A DNA stretch of 60,548 nt. It comes from Halomonas colorata. Lineage in GTDB: Bacteria; Pseudomonadota; Gammaproteobacteria; Pseudomonadales; Halomonadaceae. The stretch lies in contig NZ_JABUZA010000028.1 in NCBI RefSeq assembly GCF_014897985.1, positions 1 to 60,548 of the forward strand, in the 5' to 3' direction. A program made the position numbers and the translations under genes. Of this stretch, positions 8,030-17,512 are shown piece by piece. Each line of letters starts with the position of its first letter. Within the stretch, counting starts at the first letter, position 1. Below the pieces are notes generated by a model that did not search any database, had not been told where the DNA came from, and worked only from the letters and a program-made list of their open reading frames with translations.

Positions 8030-10237
8030 TCACCACCCTGGAGTATTGCCGTCTTTGACCATGGGGTCGTTCATCGGGTCGCTCTCGGCGCCGTCTTCCT
8101 CGCTGCCGGGGGCGGGCTGGGCGGTGCCGGTGTTGAGCAGCACATCATCCGGGCCGTCGATATGCACCTTGGTGCCCGCCTTGACGTGGATCTCGCCCGC
8201 GTCGAGGTAGATCGAATTTTCAGTGAGCACCAGCCGGCTGTTGCCCACCTGAAGTGTCAGCTGGTTGCCCGCCTTGAGGGTGATGTTGCGCCCCACGTTC
8301 AGCGAATGATTGAGCCCCACTTGCGTGGTCTGGCTCAGCCCCACCAGAGTGTTCATCAGCGCGCCGACGTTGAGGCTGTAGCCCAGGCCTACATTCTCCA
8401 TGCGCGCCAAGCCGACATTTTGCAGGTACGCCTTGCCGATGGTTTCGGTCTTGTTCTTGCCCACCTTGGTCGACCAGTGCTTGCCGATGCGGTCGGTTTC
8501 ATTGCCGTCGATGGTCTTGCGCCGGTGCTTGTGCACGGTGTGGGTTTCGTTGCCGTCCACGATATGGGTTTCATGGCGATGAACGAGATGCGTTTCGTCG
8601 CGGTCGATGTCCGTGGTGCGGTCCCGGTAGACGTGCAGGGTATTGTCGCGTTTGACCTCTTCGCTACGGTCGTTGAGGGTCAGCAGGTCAAGATCCTTCT
8701 GGGCGTGAAGCCAGATCTGCTCCTCATTCGCTTCATCCTCGAAGCGCAGCTCGTTGAAGCCAGCGGCCTTGTGGCTTTGGGTACGAATGACCGTGCGGGT
8801 CTTGTTGGCCGGCAGTGGGTACGGCGGAATGTTCGAGGCGTGATAGGTGCGCCCGGTGATCATTGGCTGGTCCGGGTCGCCCTCCAAAAACGACACCAAA
8901 ATCTCATGCCCGATACGCGGAATGGCCATGCTGCCGTAGCCGCCGCCGGCCCAGCCCTGAGCCACGCGGATCCAGCAGCTGGCGGTTTCGTTCGCCTGGC
9001 TGTATCGATCCCAAGGGAACTGCACCTTGACCCGGCCGTGCTCGTCGCAGTAGATTTCTTCGCCTTCAGGGCCCACTACAAAGGCTACCTGGGGGCCATC
9101 CACGCGGGGTTTGGGGTTAGGCGTAGGCCGCCAGATCTGGTCCCTCGGCATAATGACCACGTTATTGTGGTAGCGGGTCATCTGCTCGCCCGCCTGGTCC
9201 GAGGTCGCGCTGCCACGCGCCATGCCGTCTTCTTCTAGCGCCTGGGGCTGTTCACCATAGTGGACGACGGATACCACCTGCCAATCGCCGTTAAAGCTCT
9301 CGACATCGTGGTCGGTCAAAGTAAAGCATCGGCCGGGGGCGAGTTCGGGCAGGTCGCTTTCAGCCTCGGCGGTAGAGGCATCGGCACGCAAAGATTCTAA
9401 CCGATGGCGGGTGAACGGCTTGCCGGAGGCATCCTTCTTGTAGCGGCCCGGATAATCGTAGTGCTCGTAATCTTCCCGCTGAGCGTGTTCGCCAAGCCCC
9501 GGTGCCAGATGCTCATGGCGCTGGGCATAGCCTGGATTTTTAAAGCTGTAATCTTTTAGCGAGGCTGAAGCGGGGCGTACCCGACTAATCTGGCGCAGCT
9601 TGCGTATATGCCGCTTGGGTGAAGACCCGCCTGCTCGCGCGTGGTAGGCACGTTCGCCAATATTGGGCAGCATAACCGTGGCATCGGCAAACACTAGCCG
9701 ATGCGCGCCGCCCTCGGCGTTTTCAAACTCATGAAAATAGAAGCACCCCTCCTCAGCCGCCAAGCGCTCGATAAAGGCCAGGTCTGTTTCTCGATACTGA
9801 ACCAAAAACTCCCGCGTAGGTGGCGTTCGTGTCGTAGCAAACCCTAAATCAGTAATACCGCGTTCGCTGGCTAAGATATTGATAGCCTGATAAGGATTGG
9901 TATCTTGAAAAATACGCGAGTTATGACGCAAAGAAAGCCGCCACAACGCCGGGCGGATTTCCACATGATAGAAGGAGCGGCGGTGCCCGCGGTCTCCGCG
10001 GCCAAATTCACTTACAATGCCATGGATGCGGCGTAGCGGCTCGCCATCCTGCCAGATCGTGAGCGTAGCGGCCTGGTCCAGGCAATCGGAAGGTGATAAA
10101 TCGTGGATGCGGCTGGCGAACTCCACTGAGAGGATAAATGGCTCGGAAAGCGCTTCGCGATGGGTAAATCGCACCACAGCGATGCCATTCGCCCCCGGTA
10201 GGGTCAACGTAAATTGCAGCCCTGTCTTATCCGCCAT
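8030..10237 (-). CDS. vgrG: VgrG spike protein (TssI) of a type VI secretion system
   Basis: VgrG forms the trimeric spike that sits on the Hcp tube and is fired into target cells. ATG 10237 (MADKTGLQ) is chosen because GGAGC lies just upstream; this gives 735 residues, a normal length. Residues about 5-330 form the gp27-like base (LSRAPR-type core seen as EALSEPFILSVEFAS, then FYFHEFE). The OB-fold follows, with EIYCDEHGRVKVQFPWDR and WAGGGYGSMAIPRIGHEILV. A beta-helical needle of HLVHRHETHIVDGNET-like repeats comes next, and a charged tail ends in NTPGW. Parts of this gene occur again as relics at 719-808 and 1475-1820. No structural T6SS genes (tssB, tssC, tssM, hcp) are in the window, so this is an outlying cargo cluster. 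Confidence 0.93.
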   Translation of the reverse strand: MADKTGLQFTLTLPGANGIAVVRFTHREALSEPFILSVEFASRIHDLSPSDCLDQAATLTIWQDGEPLRRIHGIVSEFGRGDRGHRRSFYHVEIRPALWRLSLRHNSRIFQDTNPYQAINILASERGITDLGFATTRTPPTREFLVQYRETDLAFIERLAAEEGCFYFHEFENAEGGAHRLVFADATVMLPNIGERAYHARAGGSSPKRHIRKLRQISRVRPASASLKDYSFKNPGYAQRHEHLAPGLGEHAQREDYEHYDYPGRYKKDASGKPFTRHRLESLRADASTAEAESDLPELAPGRCFTLTDHDVESFNGDWQVVSVVHYGEQPQALEEDGMARGSATSDQAGEQMTRYHNNVVIMPRDQIWRPTPNPKPRVDGPQVAFVVGPEGEEIYCDEHGRVKVQFPWDRYSQANETASCWIRVAQGWAGGGYGSMAIPRIGHEILVSFLEGDPDQPMITGRTYHASNIPPYPLPANKTRTVIRTQSHKAAGFNELRFEDEANEEQIWLHAQKDLDLLTLNDRSEEVKRDNTLHVYRDRTTDIDRDETHLVHRHETHIVDGNETHTVHKHRRKTIDGNETDRIGKHWSTKVGKNKTETIGKAYLQNVGLARMENVGLGYSLNVGALMNTLVGLSQTTQVGLNHSLNVGRNITLKAGNQLTLQVGNSRLVLTENSIYLDAGEIHVKAGTKVHIDGPDDVLLNTGTAQPAPGSEEDGAESDPMNDPMVKDGNTPGW

Positions 10238-10440
10238 TTTCCCGCTCCTTGGTGCACTACGTGCTAATAAGAAGCGCTTAGAGTAGCGAGCTAGACTGGC
10301 AGGGCAAGAGCCCAACGCTTTAAAGCGTCAATGTCCTACAAAAAATTAAGCTATATCTTACAAAATAGTGCCAGACTCACCCTACCAAGTTAGTAATGCC
10401 GTGTTGATGCTTCGTCAGGCTAAATCTATATGCTTAACGC

Positions 10441-10716
10441 TCAAATGCTGGCCAGTAAGCTCACCCGTAACGCCGGGCTGGCGCCGCCTGCGGGCTGGGT
10501 ACTCACCCAGCCCGCATCTTCAAGCTCCGCGCAAGCGCGGCGGATCAAGGCATGTTCGATATTAAGATGCCTGGCGAGTAGCGCACTGGAAATGCCTTTT
10601 TCGGCGGGCGGTGACTCGCGCAGTGCCAGCAACACCAAGGCTGCCAGCGTGTCGAGTTCAGGGTGAGCATCCTGCAGCGCCGCGAGTGCGCGCTGCAGTT
10701 CCTGCTGATTCGCCAT
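10441..10716 (-). CDS. Small winged-helix-like protein downstream of the FdhF/YdeP gene
   Basis: This is a 91-residue protein starting MANQQELQRALAALQDAHPE. Residues about 40-75 (SALLARHLNIEHALIRRACA, then ELEDAGWVS) read as a helix-turn-helix with a following strand, as in small winged-helix regulators. The frame also opens from a TTG at 10737 that overlaps the oxidoreductase stop. Neither start has a strong ribosome site, and ATG 10716 is used here. The gene follows the oxidoreductase by 13 bases, so the two are probably one operon and it may regulate or assist that enzyme. No metal or cofactor motif is seen. Function is not known from sequence. Confidence 0.6.
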   Translation of the reverse strand: MANQQELQRALAALQDAHPELDTLAALVLLALRESPPAEKGISSALLARHLNIEHALIRRACAELEDAGWVSTQPAGGASPALRVSLLASI

Positions 10717-10729
10717 TTGATCAGATAGA

Positions 10730-13054
10730 TCAAGCAATCCGTGTGCTCGGCTCTAAACGAATGGCAATCGACTTGGACGCTGGGGTATGGCTTTGATCGC
10801 CCTTATGATCCAGCGGAATCAGCGGGTTGGTTTCAGGGTAGTAGGCCGCGGCGCAGCCTTCGGGCGTGTCGTAGGCCACGACTTTGAAGCCGTCCACGCG
10901 CCGTTCGATACCATCGCCCGACTCACCGATCAAATCCACCCACTGCCCGGCGCTAACGCCTAGCCGGTCGATGTCCTTACGGTTCAGGAAAATCACCTGA
11001 CGGCCGTTTTCGATACCCCGGTAGCGGTCATTGTAGCCGTATACCGTGGTGTTGTACTGGTCGTGAGAGCGCATGGTTTGTAAGGTGAGCCAGCCGCCTT
11101 GGCGGGTCGCCATTTGTTGATGGATGACTTGCTCAGGCAGGGGCGCATCAGAAAACTCGGCCTTGCCGCTCTCGGTAGGAAAGCACAGCTCGAACGCGGG
11201 GTTGGTTAGCCAAAATCCCCGCGGCACGCGAACGCGTTCGTTGAAGTTCTCAAAGCCGGGAATGACCGCTTCGATATGCTCGCGAATCACGTCATAGTCT
11301 TCGCGCATGGCTGCCCAGTTCACTACCTCGCTGCCCAACAAGCGCTCAGAAATGCCGGTCAAAATGGTGATTTCTGAAGGCAGCGAGGCATCTACCGGGC
11401 GATTAATTCCTGCCGAGCTGTGCACCATGCTCATGGAATCTTCTACCGTGATCAACTGAGGCTCACCCGCCTTGTTACGGTCGATTTCGGTACGCCCCAG
11501 GCAGGGTAGAATCAACGCATCGCGACCGGTAATCAGATGGCTACGATTCAGCTTGGTGCTGATAAACGCCGTGAGCTGGCACTGCGCCATCGCCGCCTCA
11601 GTCACCCGGCTATCAGAAATCGCCCGGGTAAAGTTGCCCGCCAGGCCGATAAATACCTTGCCGGGCTGATGGCGCATGGCGTGCACGGCGGCCACGGAAT
11701 CCACGCCATGTTCACGCGGCATGGGCTTGTTATAGCGAGCTTCCAAGGCATCCAGCAGTTCATCGGAGGGCTGCTCAAAAATCCCCATGGTGCGGTCACC
11801 CTGCACATTGGAGTGGCCGCGTACCGGCGAGGTGCCCGCACCGGGTTTACCTAAATTACCGCACAGCATCAGCAGGTTAACGATCTCACGTACCGTCGGT
11901 ACCGAGTGCACGTGCTGAGTGATGCCCATGGCCCAGCAGATAATAGTGGCCTTGGAGCGCGCATACAGTTCGGCCGCCTCTTCCATCTGTGCGCGGCTTA
12001 AGCCTGATTGAGCCTCCAGCGTTTCCCAGGCGGTTGCTTCCACTAAGGTACGATAAGCATCCAGCTCAATGGTGTGTTCGGCCATGAAAGCGTGATCAAG
12101 CACCGCTTCGCCTGCCGCGTCACGCTCAAACAGGGCTTTGGCCATTCCACGCACCGCCGCCATGTCGCCGCCCAGTTTGGGGCAGAAGTAATGGGAACTG
12201 ATCCTATGGCTGCCGTTATGTAGCATCTCAAGGGGCTTTTGCGGGTCGGCAAACTTCTCAAGCCCGCGTTCGCGCAGGGGGTTGAAGCTGACGATGGTAG
12301 CGCCACGCTCAGCCGCTTCGCGCAGCGTGCCCAACATACGCGGATGGTTGGTGCCAGGGTTCTGGCCAAATACGAAGATTGCATCGGCCTTTTCAAAATC
12401 TTCCAGCCGTACGCTGCCTTTGCCCGTGCCCAGCGCTTTGGTCAGCGCAACGCCGCTGGCTTCGTGGCACATATTGGAGCAGTCAGGCAGATTGTTGGTG
12501 CCATAAAGCCGCGCCAACAGTTGGAAAACATACGCCGATTCGTTGCCCGCCTTGCCCGAGGTATAGAAGATCGCATCATCCGGCGTGGGCAGCGCTTTAA
12601 GCTCGGCGGCAACGAGATTCAGCGCCGCATCCCAGGTAATCGGCTCGTAATGATCGGTCTCGGCGTTATAGCGCATCGGCTCGACCAGACGCCCCTGGTC
12701 TTCTAGACGGTAGTCATCCCAGGTTTTAAGCTCGCTGACGGTGTGCTTGGCGAAGAAGTCCCGGGTAACACGCTTGGAGGTGGCCTCCCAGGTCACGGCT
12801 TTTACCCCGTTCTCGCAAAATTCAAACGAGGAGCCGTGTTCAGGATCGCCCCAGGCACAGCCTGGGCAATCAAACCCATCGGGCTGGTTAAGCTTGAACA
12901 GCGAGCGGGCGTTGGTGGCCGGGGAGCGGCTATGCAGCAAATGCTTGCTGACCGCCTTGAGTGCGCCCCAACCGCCTGCCGGGTTGTGATACTCAAAAAC
13001 CTTGGGATCGTGTACCGTAGAGCTTTTTGGAGCGTCCGGATCTGGCGAGGCCAT
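10730..13054 (-). CDS. FdhF/YdeP family molybdopterin oxidoreductase
   Basis: This 774-residue enzyme belongs to the YdeP branch of the formate-dehydrogenase-like molybdopterin proteins. YdeP of E. coli is linked to acid resistance, but the substrate of the family is unknown. Near residue 60 it has FDCPGCAWGD in place of the usual N-terminal four-cysteine iron-sulfur motif. Central signatures are YTSGKAGNESAYVFQLLARL, CSNMCHEASG and FGQNPGTNHPRML for the bis-molybdopterin guanine dinucleotide site. The C-terminal domain (MRSHDQYNTTVYGYNDRYRG onward) is the typical cofactor-binding barrel. No Tat or Sec signal is visible, so it should be cytoplasmic. It lies directly upstream of a small winged-helix-like gene. 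Confidence 0.88.
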   Translation of the reverse strand: MASPDPDAPKSSTVHDPKVFEYHNPAGGWGALKAVSKHLLHSRSPATNARSLFKLNQPDGFDCPGCAWGDPEHGSSFEFCENGVKAVTWEATSKRVTRDFFAKHTVSELKTWDDYRLEDQGRLVEPMRYNAETDHYEPITWDAALNLVAAELKALPTPDDAIFYTSGKAGNESAYVFQLLARLYGTNNLPDCSNMCHEASGVALTKALGTGKGSVRLEDFEKADAIFVFGQNPGTNHPRMLGTLREAAERGATIVSFNPLRERGLEKFADPQKPLEMLHNGSHRISSHYFCPKLGGDMAAVRGMAKALFERDAAGEAVLDHAFMAEHTIELDAYRTLVEATAWETLEAQSGLSRAQMEEAAELYARSKATIICWAMGITQHVHSVPTVREIVNLLMLCGNLGKPGAGTSPVRGHSNVQGDRTMGIFEQPSDELLDALEARYNKPMPREHGVDSVAAVHAMRHQPGKVFIGLAGNFTRAISDSRVTEAAMAQCQLTAFISTKLNRSHLITGRDALILPCLGRTEIDRNKAGEPQLITVEDSMSMVHSSAGINRPVDASLPSEITILTGISERLLGSEVVNWAAMREDYDVIREHIEAVIPGFENFNERVRVPRGFWLTNPAFELCFPTESGKAEFSDAPLPEQVIHQQMATRQGGWLTLQTMRSHDQYNTTVYGYNDRYRGIENGRQVIFLNRKDIDRLGVSAGQWVDLIGESGDGIERRVDGFKVVAYDTPEGCAAAYYPETNPLIPLDHKGDQSHTPASKSIAIRLEPSTRIA

Positions 13055-13250
13055 AGCTTCTCCATAGAAGAGGAAAGGTGAGGGAGCAATTATGGTAAAC
13101 GATTGCAGTAAACGTTAGCCTGCTTCCTTTTCAACTATAGTAGTACGTTCGGCGAAACACGTCGCCTTGTTTAAACCGCTACTTGAAAGTCTGCATCGCC
13201 CTTTGTCCATATCCGGCTGTACACCTGTTCTACTGACGTTAGAGAGAGCC

Positions 13251-14012
13251 ATGCTACTTCTGATTGTGTTTTTTGCCCTGATTGGTCTTGCCATAGGCGG
13301 CCCCATTGGTTTGTTAATTGGTGGCGCCTTGGGTTGGTGGTTAGGGCGTCGCCTTGGCCGTCGCCTGATGGAGGCGCGCATGCGTCTTCAAGAAGGCTTT
13401 TTAGAATCGATTTTCTCGGTGATGGGCTGCCTTTGCCAGGCCGACGGAAAAGTCACTGACGGCGAGCTCGGCGTTGCCGAAAAGCTGTTTGACCAGATGC
13501 ACCTTCAAGGCGAGCAGCGGGCCAAGGCACGCGCGGCCTTTGAGCGTGGCCGTGCGGATAACTTCGACCTTGATGCCGAGCTTGCCAGCGTCGGCCGTCT
13601 AACCCGCAACCAGCCGGTCATGCGCCAGGTATTTTTACAGGTCCAGCTCTCAGCCATCGCCGCGGACGGCGTACTGCATCCTGAAGAGCATACAATGATC
13701 CTGCGAGTAGCACGGGGCATTGGGTGTAGCGAGGCCGAAGTACAGCAAATTGAAGCCATGCTACATGGCGCGGCGGCTAACTCTCAAGGGGCAAGCGAAG
13801 AAGCGCTTAAAGATGCCTACCGCGTGCTGGGCGTTTCTGAGGATGCCAGCGACGCCGAAATCAAAAAAGCCTACCGCCGCTTGATGAGCCAAAACCATCC
13901 GGACAAACTGGCCGGTAAAGGCTTACCAGAAAGCATGCGCGAGGTGGCCCAGGCGCGCACCAGTGAAATCGGCAACGCCTACGAACGTATCCGTAAAGCG
14001 CGCGACAGCTAA
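13251..14012 (+). CDS. djlA: DjlA-like membrane co-chaperone with J domain
   Basis: This 253-residue protein has the DjlA layout. There is one N-terminal membrane helix (LLLIVFFALIGLAIGG, residues 2-17) with a Gly-rich continuation. A TerB-like domain follows (VMGCLCQADGKVTDGE onward, about residues 55-165). A C-terminal J domain (about 185-253) contains SQNHPDKL, whose HPD triad stimulates DnaK ATPase. DjlA is inner-membrane anchored with the J domain in the cytoplasm and helps fold or regulate envelope-linked proteins. ATG 13251 is chosen over the upstream in-frame ATG because it starts exactly at the membrane helix and is preceded by AGAGAGAG. The gene stands alone between the divergent oxidoreductase and a glutathione transferase. 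Confidence 0.85.
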   Translation: MLLLIVFFALIGLAIGGPIGLLIGGALGWWLGRRLGRRLMEARMRLQEGFLESIFSVMGCLCQADGKVTDGELGVAEKLFDQMHLQGEQRAKARAAFERGRADNFDLDAELASVGRLTRNQPVMRQVFLQVQLSAIAADGVLHPEEHTMILRVARGIGCSEAEVQQIEAMLHGAAANSQGASEEALKDAYRVLGVSEDASDAEIKKAYRRLMSQNHPDKLAGKGLPESMREVAQARTSEIGNAYERIRKARDS

Positions 14013-14095
14013 GAGTCTCGTAAGCATTGGCCGTTTAACAGGTGCTGCAACGCTTTTATATAGCGCTCTAGCACCAGCTTCAGCGGTGCCGAGTG

Positions 14096-14117
14096 CGCGG
14101 CCCCTCTGCGGGCCGCG
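14096..14117 (+). terminator. Possible hairpin terminator after djlA
   Basis: CGCGGCCC and GGGCCGCG form an eight-base-pair GC stem with a six-base loop, followed by TTAATAACC. The T-run is weak, so it may be only a pausing or structural hairpin between djlA and the glutathione transferase gene. Confidence 0.4.
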
Positions 14118-14216
14118 TTAATAACCTTGCCTATATCGACATCCTGGCATCGGGCCGCTAGATTGAAGGCGTCTTCTTTTCGCCAGCGACGGCTGGCACC
14201 TTGTCAGGAGCACGCC

Positions 14217-14837
14217 ATGATTACGCTGTACAGCTTTCCCCATTCTCGCTCACTGCGCGCCGCCTGGACGCTTGAAGAGTTGGGTATGGACTACGATTGT
14301 CGCTATGTCGCGCTAGATAAAGGTGAAGGCCATACTCCGGAGCATCTGGCGCGCCATCCAGATGGCAAAGTGCCGGTGCTGGAAGACGGCGAGCTTACCC
14401 TGTTTGAATCCTCGGCCATTTGTCGTTATCTGGCCGAGCAGTATGGCAATGGCAGTTTGCTACCCGCTAACGCCGCCGAGCGAGCCCAAGTTGACCAGTG
14501 GCTAAGCTTTATCGTTACCGAAATAGAACAGCCGCTGTGGACCCACGCCAAGCATAAGTTTGCACTGCCTGAAGACAAGCGTGTGCCGACTATCGTGCCG
14601 ACGGCTACGTGGGAATTTCAGCGTGCACTGAGTGCGTTAGAACGGCGTTTTCAAGGCCAGGAAACCCTGGTGGGCAATACTTTCACGCTGGCGGATATAT
14701 TTCTCACCCATACGCTTTCCTGGGCGATCAGCATGAAGCACCGCCTGCCAGAGCCGCTTGTGGCCTATCACAAACGCCACACCCAACGCCCGGCCTTGGC
14801 AAAAGCGGTGGCGCGTGAGAAGCAAGCGGCCGAGTAA
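14217..14837 (+). CDS. Glutathione S-transferase family protein
   Basis: This 206-residue soluble protein has the two-domain GST fold. Residues 1-77 are the thioredoxin-like glutathione-binding domain: MITLYSFPHSRSLRAAWTLE, then GKVPVLEDGELTLFESSAIC. The cis-proline VPV and the ES pair that contact glutathione are present. Residues about 88-200 are the helical domain with GNTFTLADIFLTHTLSW, the N-capping motif of helix 6. The start is ATG 14217, just after TCAGGAG; an in-frame upstream ATG would add thirty unrelated residues. Substrate cannot be told from sequence. The gene is convergent with the TrhA-like gene, only twelve bases away. Confidence 0.87.
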   Translation: MITLYSFPHSRSLRAAWTLEELGMDYDCRYVALDKGEGHTPEHLARHPDGKVPVLEDGELTLFESSAICRYLAEQYGNGSLLPANAAERAQVDQWLSFIVTEIEQPLWTHAKHKFALPEDKRVPTIVPTATWEFQRALSALERRFQGQETLVGNTFTLADIFLTHTLSWAISMKHRLPEPLVAYHKRHTQRPALAKAVAREKQAAE

Positions 14838-14849
14838 ACACTTAACGCT

Positions 14850-15521
14850 TCAAGTCGAATAAGGCAACACGGCTGCCACTACCGCAAAGTAGTGGCATAC
14901 GCTGCCCGCCACTACAAACAGGTGCCAAATAGCATGATTATAGGGGATCGCCCGCACGGCGTAGAAAATCACGCCCAGCGTGTAGAACATACCGCCCGCC
15001 GCTAACAAGGTAATCCCGGTTACCGAGAGGCTGGCGGTCATTTCTTCGGTTGCCAACACAATCATCCAGCCCATCAGCAGATAAATCACCACTCTCAAGA
15101 TCGCGAAGCGCTGCGGCCATAGCAATTTGCAGATAATCCCGATCAGCGCGAGCGACCACACGGCGGCAAATAGCGTCCAGCCGGTAGGGCCGCGCATATT
15201 CACAAGCAAAAACGGTGTATAAGTACCCGCGATAAGAAGATAGATCGCGCAGTGATCCAGTAGCTGGAAGCGCTGCTTCCAGAGTCGATGCGCAACACCG
15301 TGATAAAGGGTAGAAGCGGTATACAGCAACACCAGCGTTATGCCGTACAAGCCAAGGCTCACCAGCTTCCACGGGTCTACGTGGGCAGCAATACTCGCCA
15401 TCACCAGCAGCACCATGACCCCAATTAAGCTCAGTAACGCGCCTACCCCGTGGCTAATGCTGTGCAGGCGCTCTTCTAAAGCGCTGAATTCTTCAGGTTC
15501 AACATCGTGTGCGTTGTTCAT
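14850..15521 (-). CDS. trhA: TrhA/hemolysin III family (PAQR-type) membrane protein
   Basis: This 223-residue inner-membrane protein of the YqfA/TrhA group (hemolysin III family, PAQR superfamily) has seven predicted helices. After a short acidic N-terminus come ERLHSISHGVGALLSLIGV and ASTLYHGV. LDHCAIYLLIAGTYTPFLL and the closing NHAIWHLFVVAGSVCHYFAV follow. The conserved Ser/His/Asp residues (SxxxH after YTAST, LDH, and HxxxH in AIWHLFVVAGSVCH) are the presumed metal site of the family. E. coli TrhA is tied to membrane fluidity homeostasis. ATG 15521 is used because GGAGC lies six bases upstream. Its promoter region faces the bidirectional terminator at 15601. Confidence 0.85.
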   Translation of the reverse strand: MNNAHDVEPEEFSALEERLHSISHGVGALLSLIGVMVLLVMASIAAHVDPWKLVSLGLYGITLVLLYTASTLYHGVAHRLWKQRFQLLDHCAIYLLIAGTYTPFLLVNMRGPTGWTLFAAVWSLALIGIICKLLWPQRFAILRVVIYLLMGWMIVLATEEMTASLSVTGITLLAAGGMFYTLGVIFYAVRAIPYNHAIWHLFVVAGSVCHYFAVVAAVLPYST

Positions 15522-15600
15522 GCCCTGCTCCATTTTAAGAGCTGCCGTCATTGAGCGGTGAGAGCCAATCACCAGACATCACTCTACCTCTCAAATATGA

Positions 15601-15638
15601 CAAAGCCCAGGCGCCGTTGGTTGAGCGCCTGGGCTTTG
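15601..15638. terminator. Bidirectional hairpin terminator
   Basis: CAAAGCCCAGGCGC (15601-15614) and GCGCCTGGGCTTTG (15625-15638) form a perfect fourteen-base-pair stem with a ten-base loop. The AAA and TTT arms give a short U-run in either direction. It sits between trhA and the small membrane-protein gene at 15740. Confidence 0.7.
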
Positions 15639-15739
15639 TAAGGTCATGAAACAGTGGCCGCTGTACTTAGAACGCTGTGTTTAATACATAACGCTTAAAA
15701 CAGCGACATGTCTGCACTATTAAAGTAAATAAAATAAAG

Positions 15740-16276
15740 CTAAAGCGGCAAGCTGGGTAGCGCATCCTGCATATCATTGGGCACTTTAAAATCACGCGCC
15801 GCGCCGCGGGCGCTTTCCAGGCCTTGTGGGAAGCCGCTGCGGTGGCTGTAATCCGGCGTGACACCAGCTTGGTAAGCATGCCGTTTGCTTAACGCCTGGG
15901 CACAGTAGACATCGACTGCGGTAATAATCCCCACGGCGGTTAGCGCCAGATAAAGGTTCTTTCGCTTGGGGTTATGTCTATCCTGAAGCGCGTAGGTCAG
16001 TGCAGCCAGGTCAAGAGTATCGCCGCCTACCCGGCTCCAGATCGCAGGCGTTGGATTATCGGTCAGTGCGCCAATGCCGCTGATCATTTCACGCGCGCCG
16101 CAGGCACGCACCTTGTTCTCATGGCCGCGCAACCCAAGTTGTTCACCTAGCTTATGCGGCGCCAACAGCTGATAAAGCCCCAGGCCCAGACTTAGCCAGC
16201 CAAGCCCGCGGGCGACTCTATCGGCGGTGCTTAATGAACGGGTCATATGTTGTGATTGATGATATTGATGGTGCAT
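15740..16276 (-). CDS. Conserved membrane protein linked to a zinc alcohol dehydrogenase
   Basis: This 178-residue protein of unknown function begins with a His-rich stretch (MHHQYHQSQH). The next part, ADRVARGLGWLSLGLGLYQL, then GLRGHENKVRACGAREMISG, is the membrane-associated N-terminal module that in other bacteria precedes a polyketide-cyclase-like domain. That second domain is absent here. Two or three hydrophobic segments (around residues 25-40, 65-80 and 110-130) suggest membrane insertion. ATG 16276 is preferred to ATG 16288 because GGAGGTAGCT directly precedes it. It lies 22 bases after the alcohol dehydrogenase, so the two are likely co-transcribed. The pairing may hint at a shared stress or detoxification role, but this is only inferred. 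Confidence 0.65.
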   Translation of the reverse strand: MHHQYHQSQHMTRSLSTADRVARGLGWLSLGLGLYQLLAPHKLGEQLGLRGHENKVRACGAREMISGIGALTDNPTPAIWSRVGGDTLDLAALTYALQDRHNPKRKNLYLALTAVGIITAVDVYCAQALSKRHAYQAGVTPDYSHRSGFPQGLESARGAARDFKVPNDMQDALPSLPL

Positions 16277-16298
16277 AGCTACCTCCATGGCTTGTTGA

Positions 16299-17468
16299 TC
16301 AAGGTTTGAGAATCACCTTGACGCAACCATCCTGCTTCTCGCGGAAGGTCTTATACATTTCAGGCCCCTGATCCAGGCCTACGGAGTGGGTAATGACAAA
16401 AGAGGGATCAATCTGCCCTTCATCGATACGCTTGAGCAGGTCATCGGTCCAGCGATTAACGTGGGTCTGGCCGGTGCGCACGGTAAGCCCCTTGTTCATT
16501 AGCGCGCCCATGGGGATTTTATCGACAAGCCCGCCGTAAACGCCGGGAATGGACAGCACGCCAGCTGGACGACATACGTAAATCATCTCGCGCAGAACAT
16601 GGGCGCGGTCACTTTCCAGCATCATCGCCTGCTTGACCCGATCATAGGCAGAATCCAGTGAGCGCGTGGCATGCGCTTCAAGGCCTACCGCATCGATACA
16701 TTTTTCCGGGCCTTTGCCGTTGGTCAGCTCCTGCAAGCGGCCAAGCACACTCTCATGCTCGAAATTAATCGTGATCGCCCCGCCCGCCTGGGCCATGGAA
16801 AGGCGTTCAGGCACGTTGTCGATCACCACTACCTGGCGGGCACCCAGCAAGACGGCGCTGCGAATACAGAACTGACCAACCGGCCCCGCCCCCCAGATAA
16901 CGACCGTATCGGTGGGCTGAATATCGCACTGCACGGCGGCCTGCCAGCCGGTTGGGAAAATATCCCCGAGGAATAGCACCTGCTCGTCGGTAAGTGTGTC
17001 GGGAACTTTGATATGCGTTGTATCGGCAAACGGCACGCGGACAAATTCCGCTTGGCCGCCTGCATAGCCGCCGGTTAAATGTGAGTAACCAAACAGCCCG
17101 GCACCGCCGTGGCCAAAGGCCTTGTCGGCCAGGGATTTATTACGGTTGGAGCGTTCGCAAACCGAGTAATTGCCGCGTTGGCACTGCTCGCATTCACCGC
17201 AGAAAATAGTGAACGGCACCACCACCCGGTCGCCGACCTTTAACGTCTTGTTAGCGCTGCCCACCTCCATGACTTCGCCCATAAACTCATGGCCAAGCAC
17301 GTCGCCGCATTGCATACCGGGTATAAAGTGATCGTAAAGATGCATGTCAGAGCCGCAGATAGCGCAGCTGCTTACATTGATAATCGCATCGCGAGGATGT
17401 TCTATTTCAGGATCGGGAACCGTGTCGTAACGAACGTCATTTTTGCCATGCCAGCAAAGTGCTTTCAT
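16299..17468 (-). CDS. Zinc-dependent alcohol/formaldehyde dehydrogenase
   Basis: This 389-residue medium-chain dehydrogenase has the catalytic zinc ligands [13 protein letters not shown] (Cys at about 38) and GHEFMGEV. The structural zinc lobe has four cysteines in [15 protein letters not shown] (about residues 90-104). The NAD-binding Rossmann fold shows [20 protein letters not shown] (about 189-208), with an acidic end of strand two (VVIDN), which suggests NAD rather than NADP. It belongs to the long-loop branch that includes glutathione-independent formaldehyde dehydrogenases. The substrate is therefore probably a small aldehyde or alcohol. Three TGTATCA repeats precede it at 17513-17551 and may be regulator sites. 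A small membrane-protein gene follows. Confidence 0.88.
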   Translation of the reverse strand: MKALCWHGKNDVRYDTVPDPEIEHPRDAIINVSSCAICGSDMHLYDHFIPGMQCGDVLGHEFMGEVMEVGSANKTLKVGDRVVVPFTIFCGECEQCQRGNYSVCERSNRNKSLADKAFGHGGAGLFGYSHLTGGYAGGQAEFVRVPFADTTHIKVPDTLTDEQVLFLGDIFPTGWQAAVQCDIQPTDTVVIWGAGPVGQFCIRSAVLLGARQVVVIDNVPERLSMAQAGGAITINFEHESVLGRLQELTNGKGPEKCIDAVGLEAHATRSLDSAYDRVKQAMMLESDRAHVLREMIYVCRPAGVLSIPGVYGGLVDKIPMGALMNKGLTVRTGQTHVNRWTDDLLKRIDEGQIDPSFVITHSVGLDQGPEMYKTFREKQDGCVKVILKP

Positions 17469-17512
17469 CGTTGCTCCTCCTTACTCTTTTGCAGATAATT
17501 AGCGTCCTGCTA

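Noticed and set aside
7874..9238. Long 454-codon open frame opposite vgrG
   Set aside because: It is the antisense of the highly conserved vgrG coding strand in GC-rich DNA; its translation is low-complexity and matches nothing.
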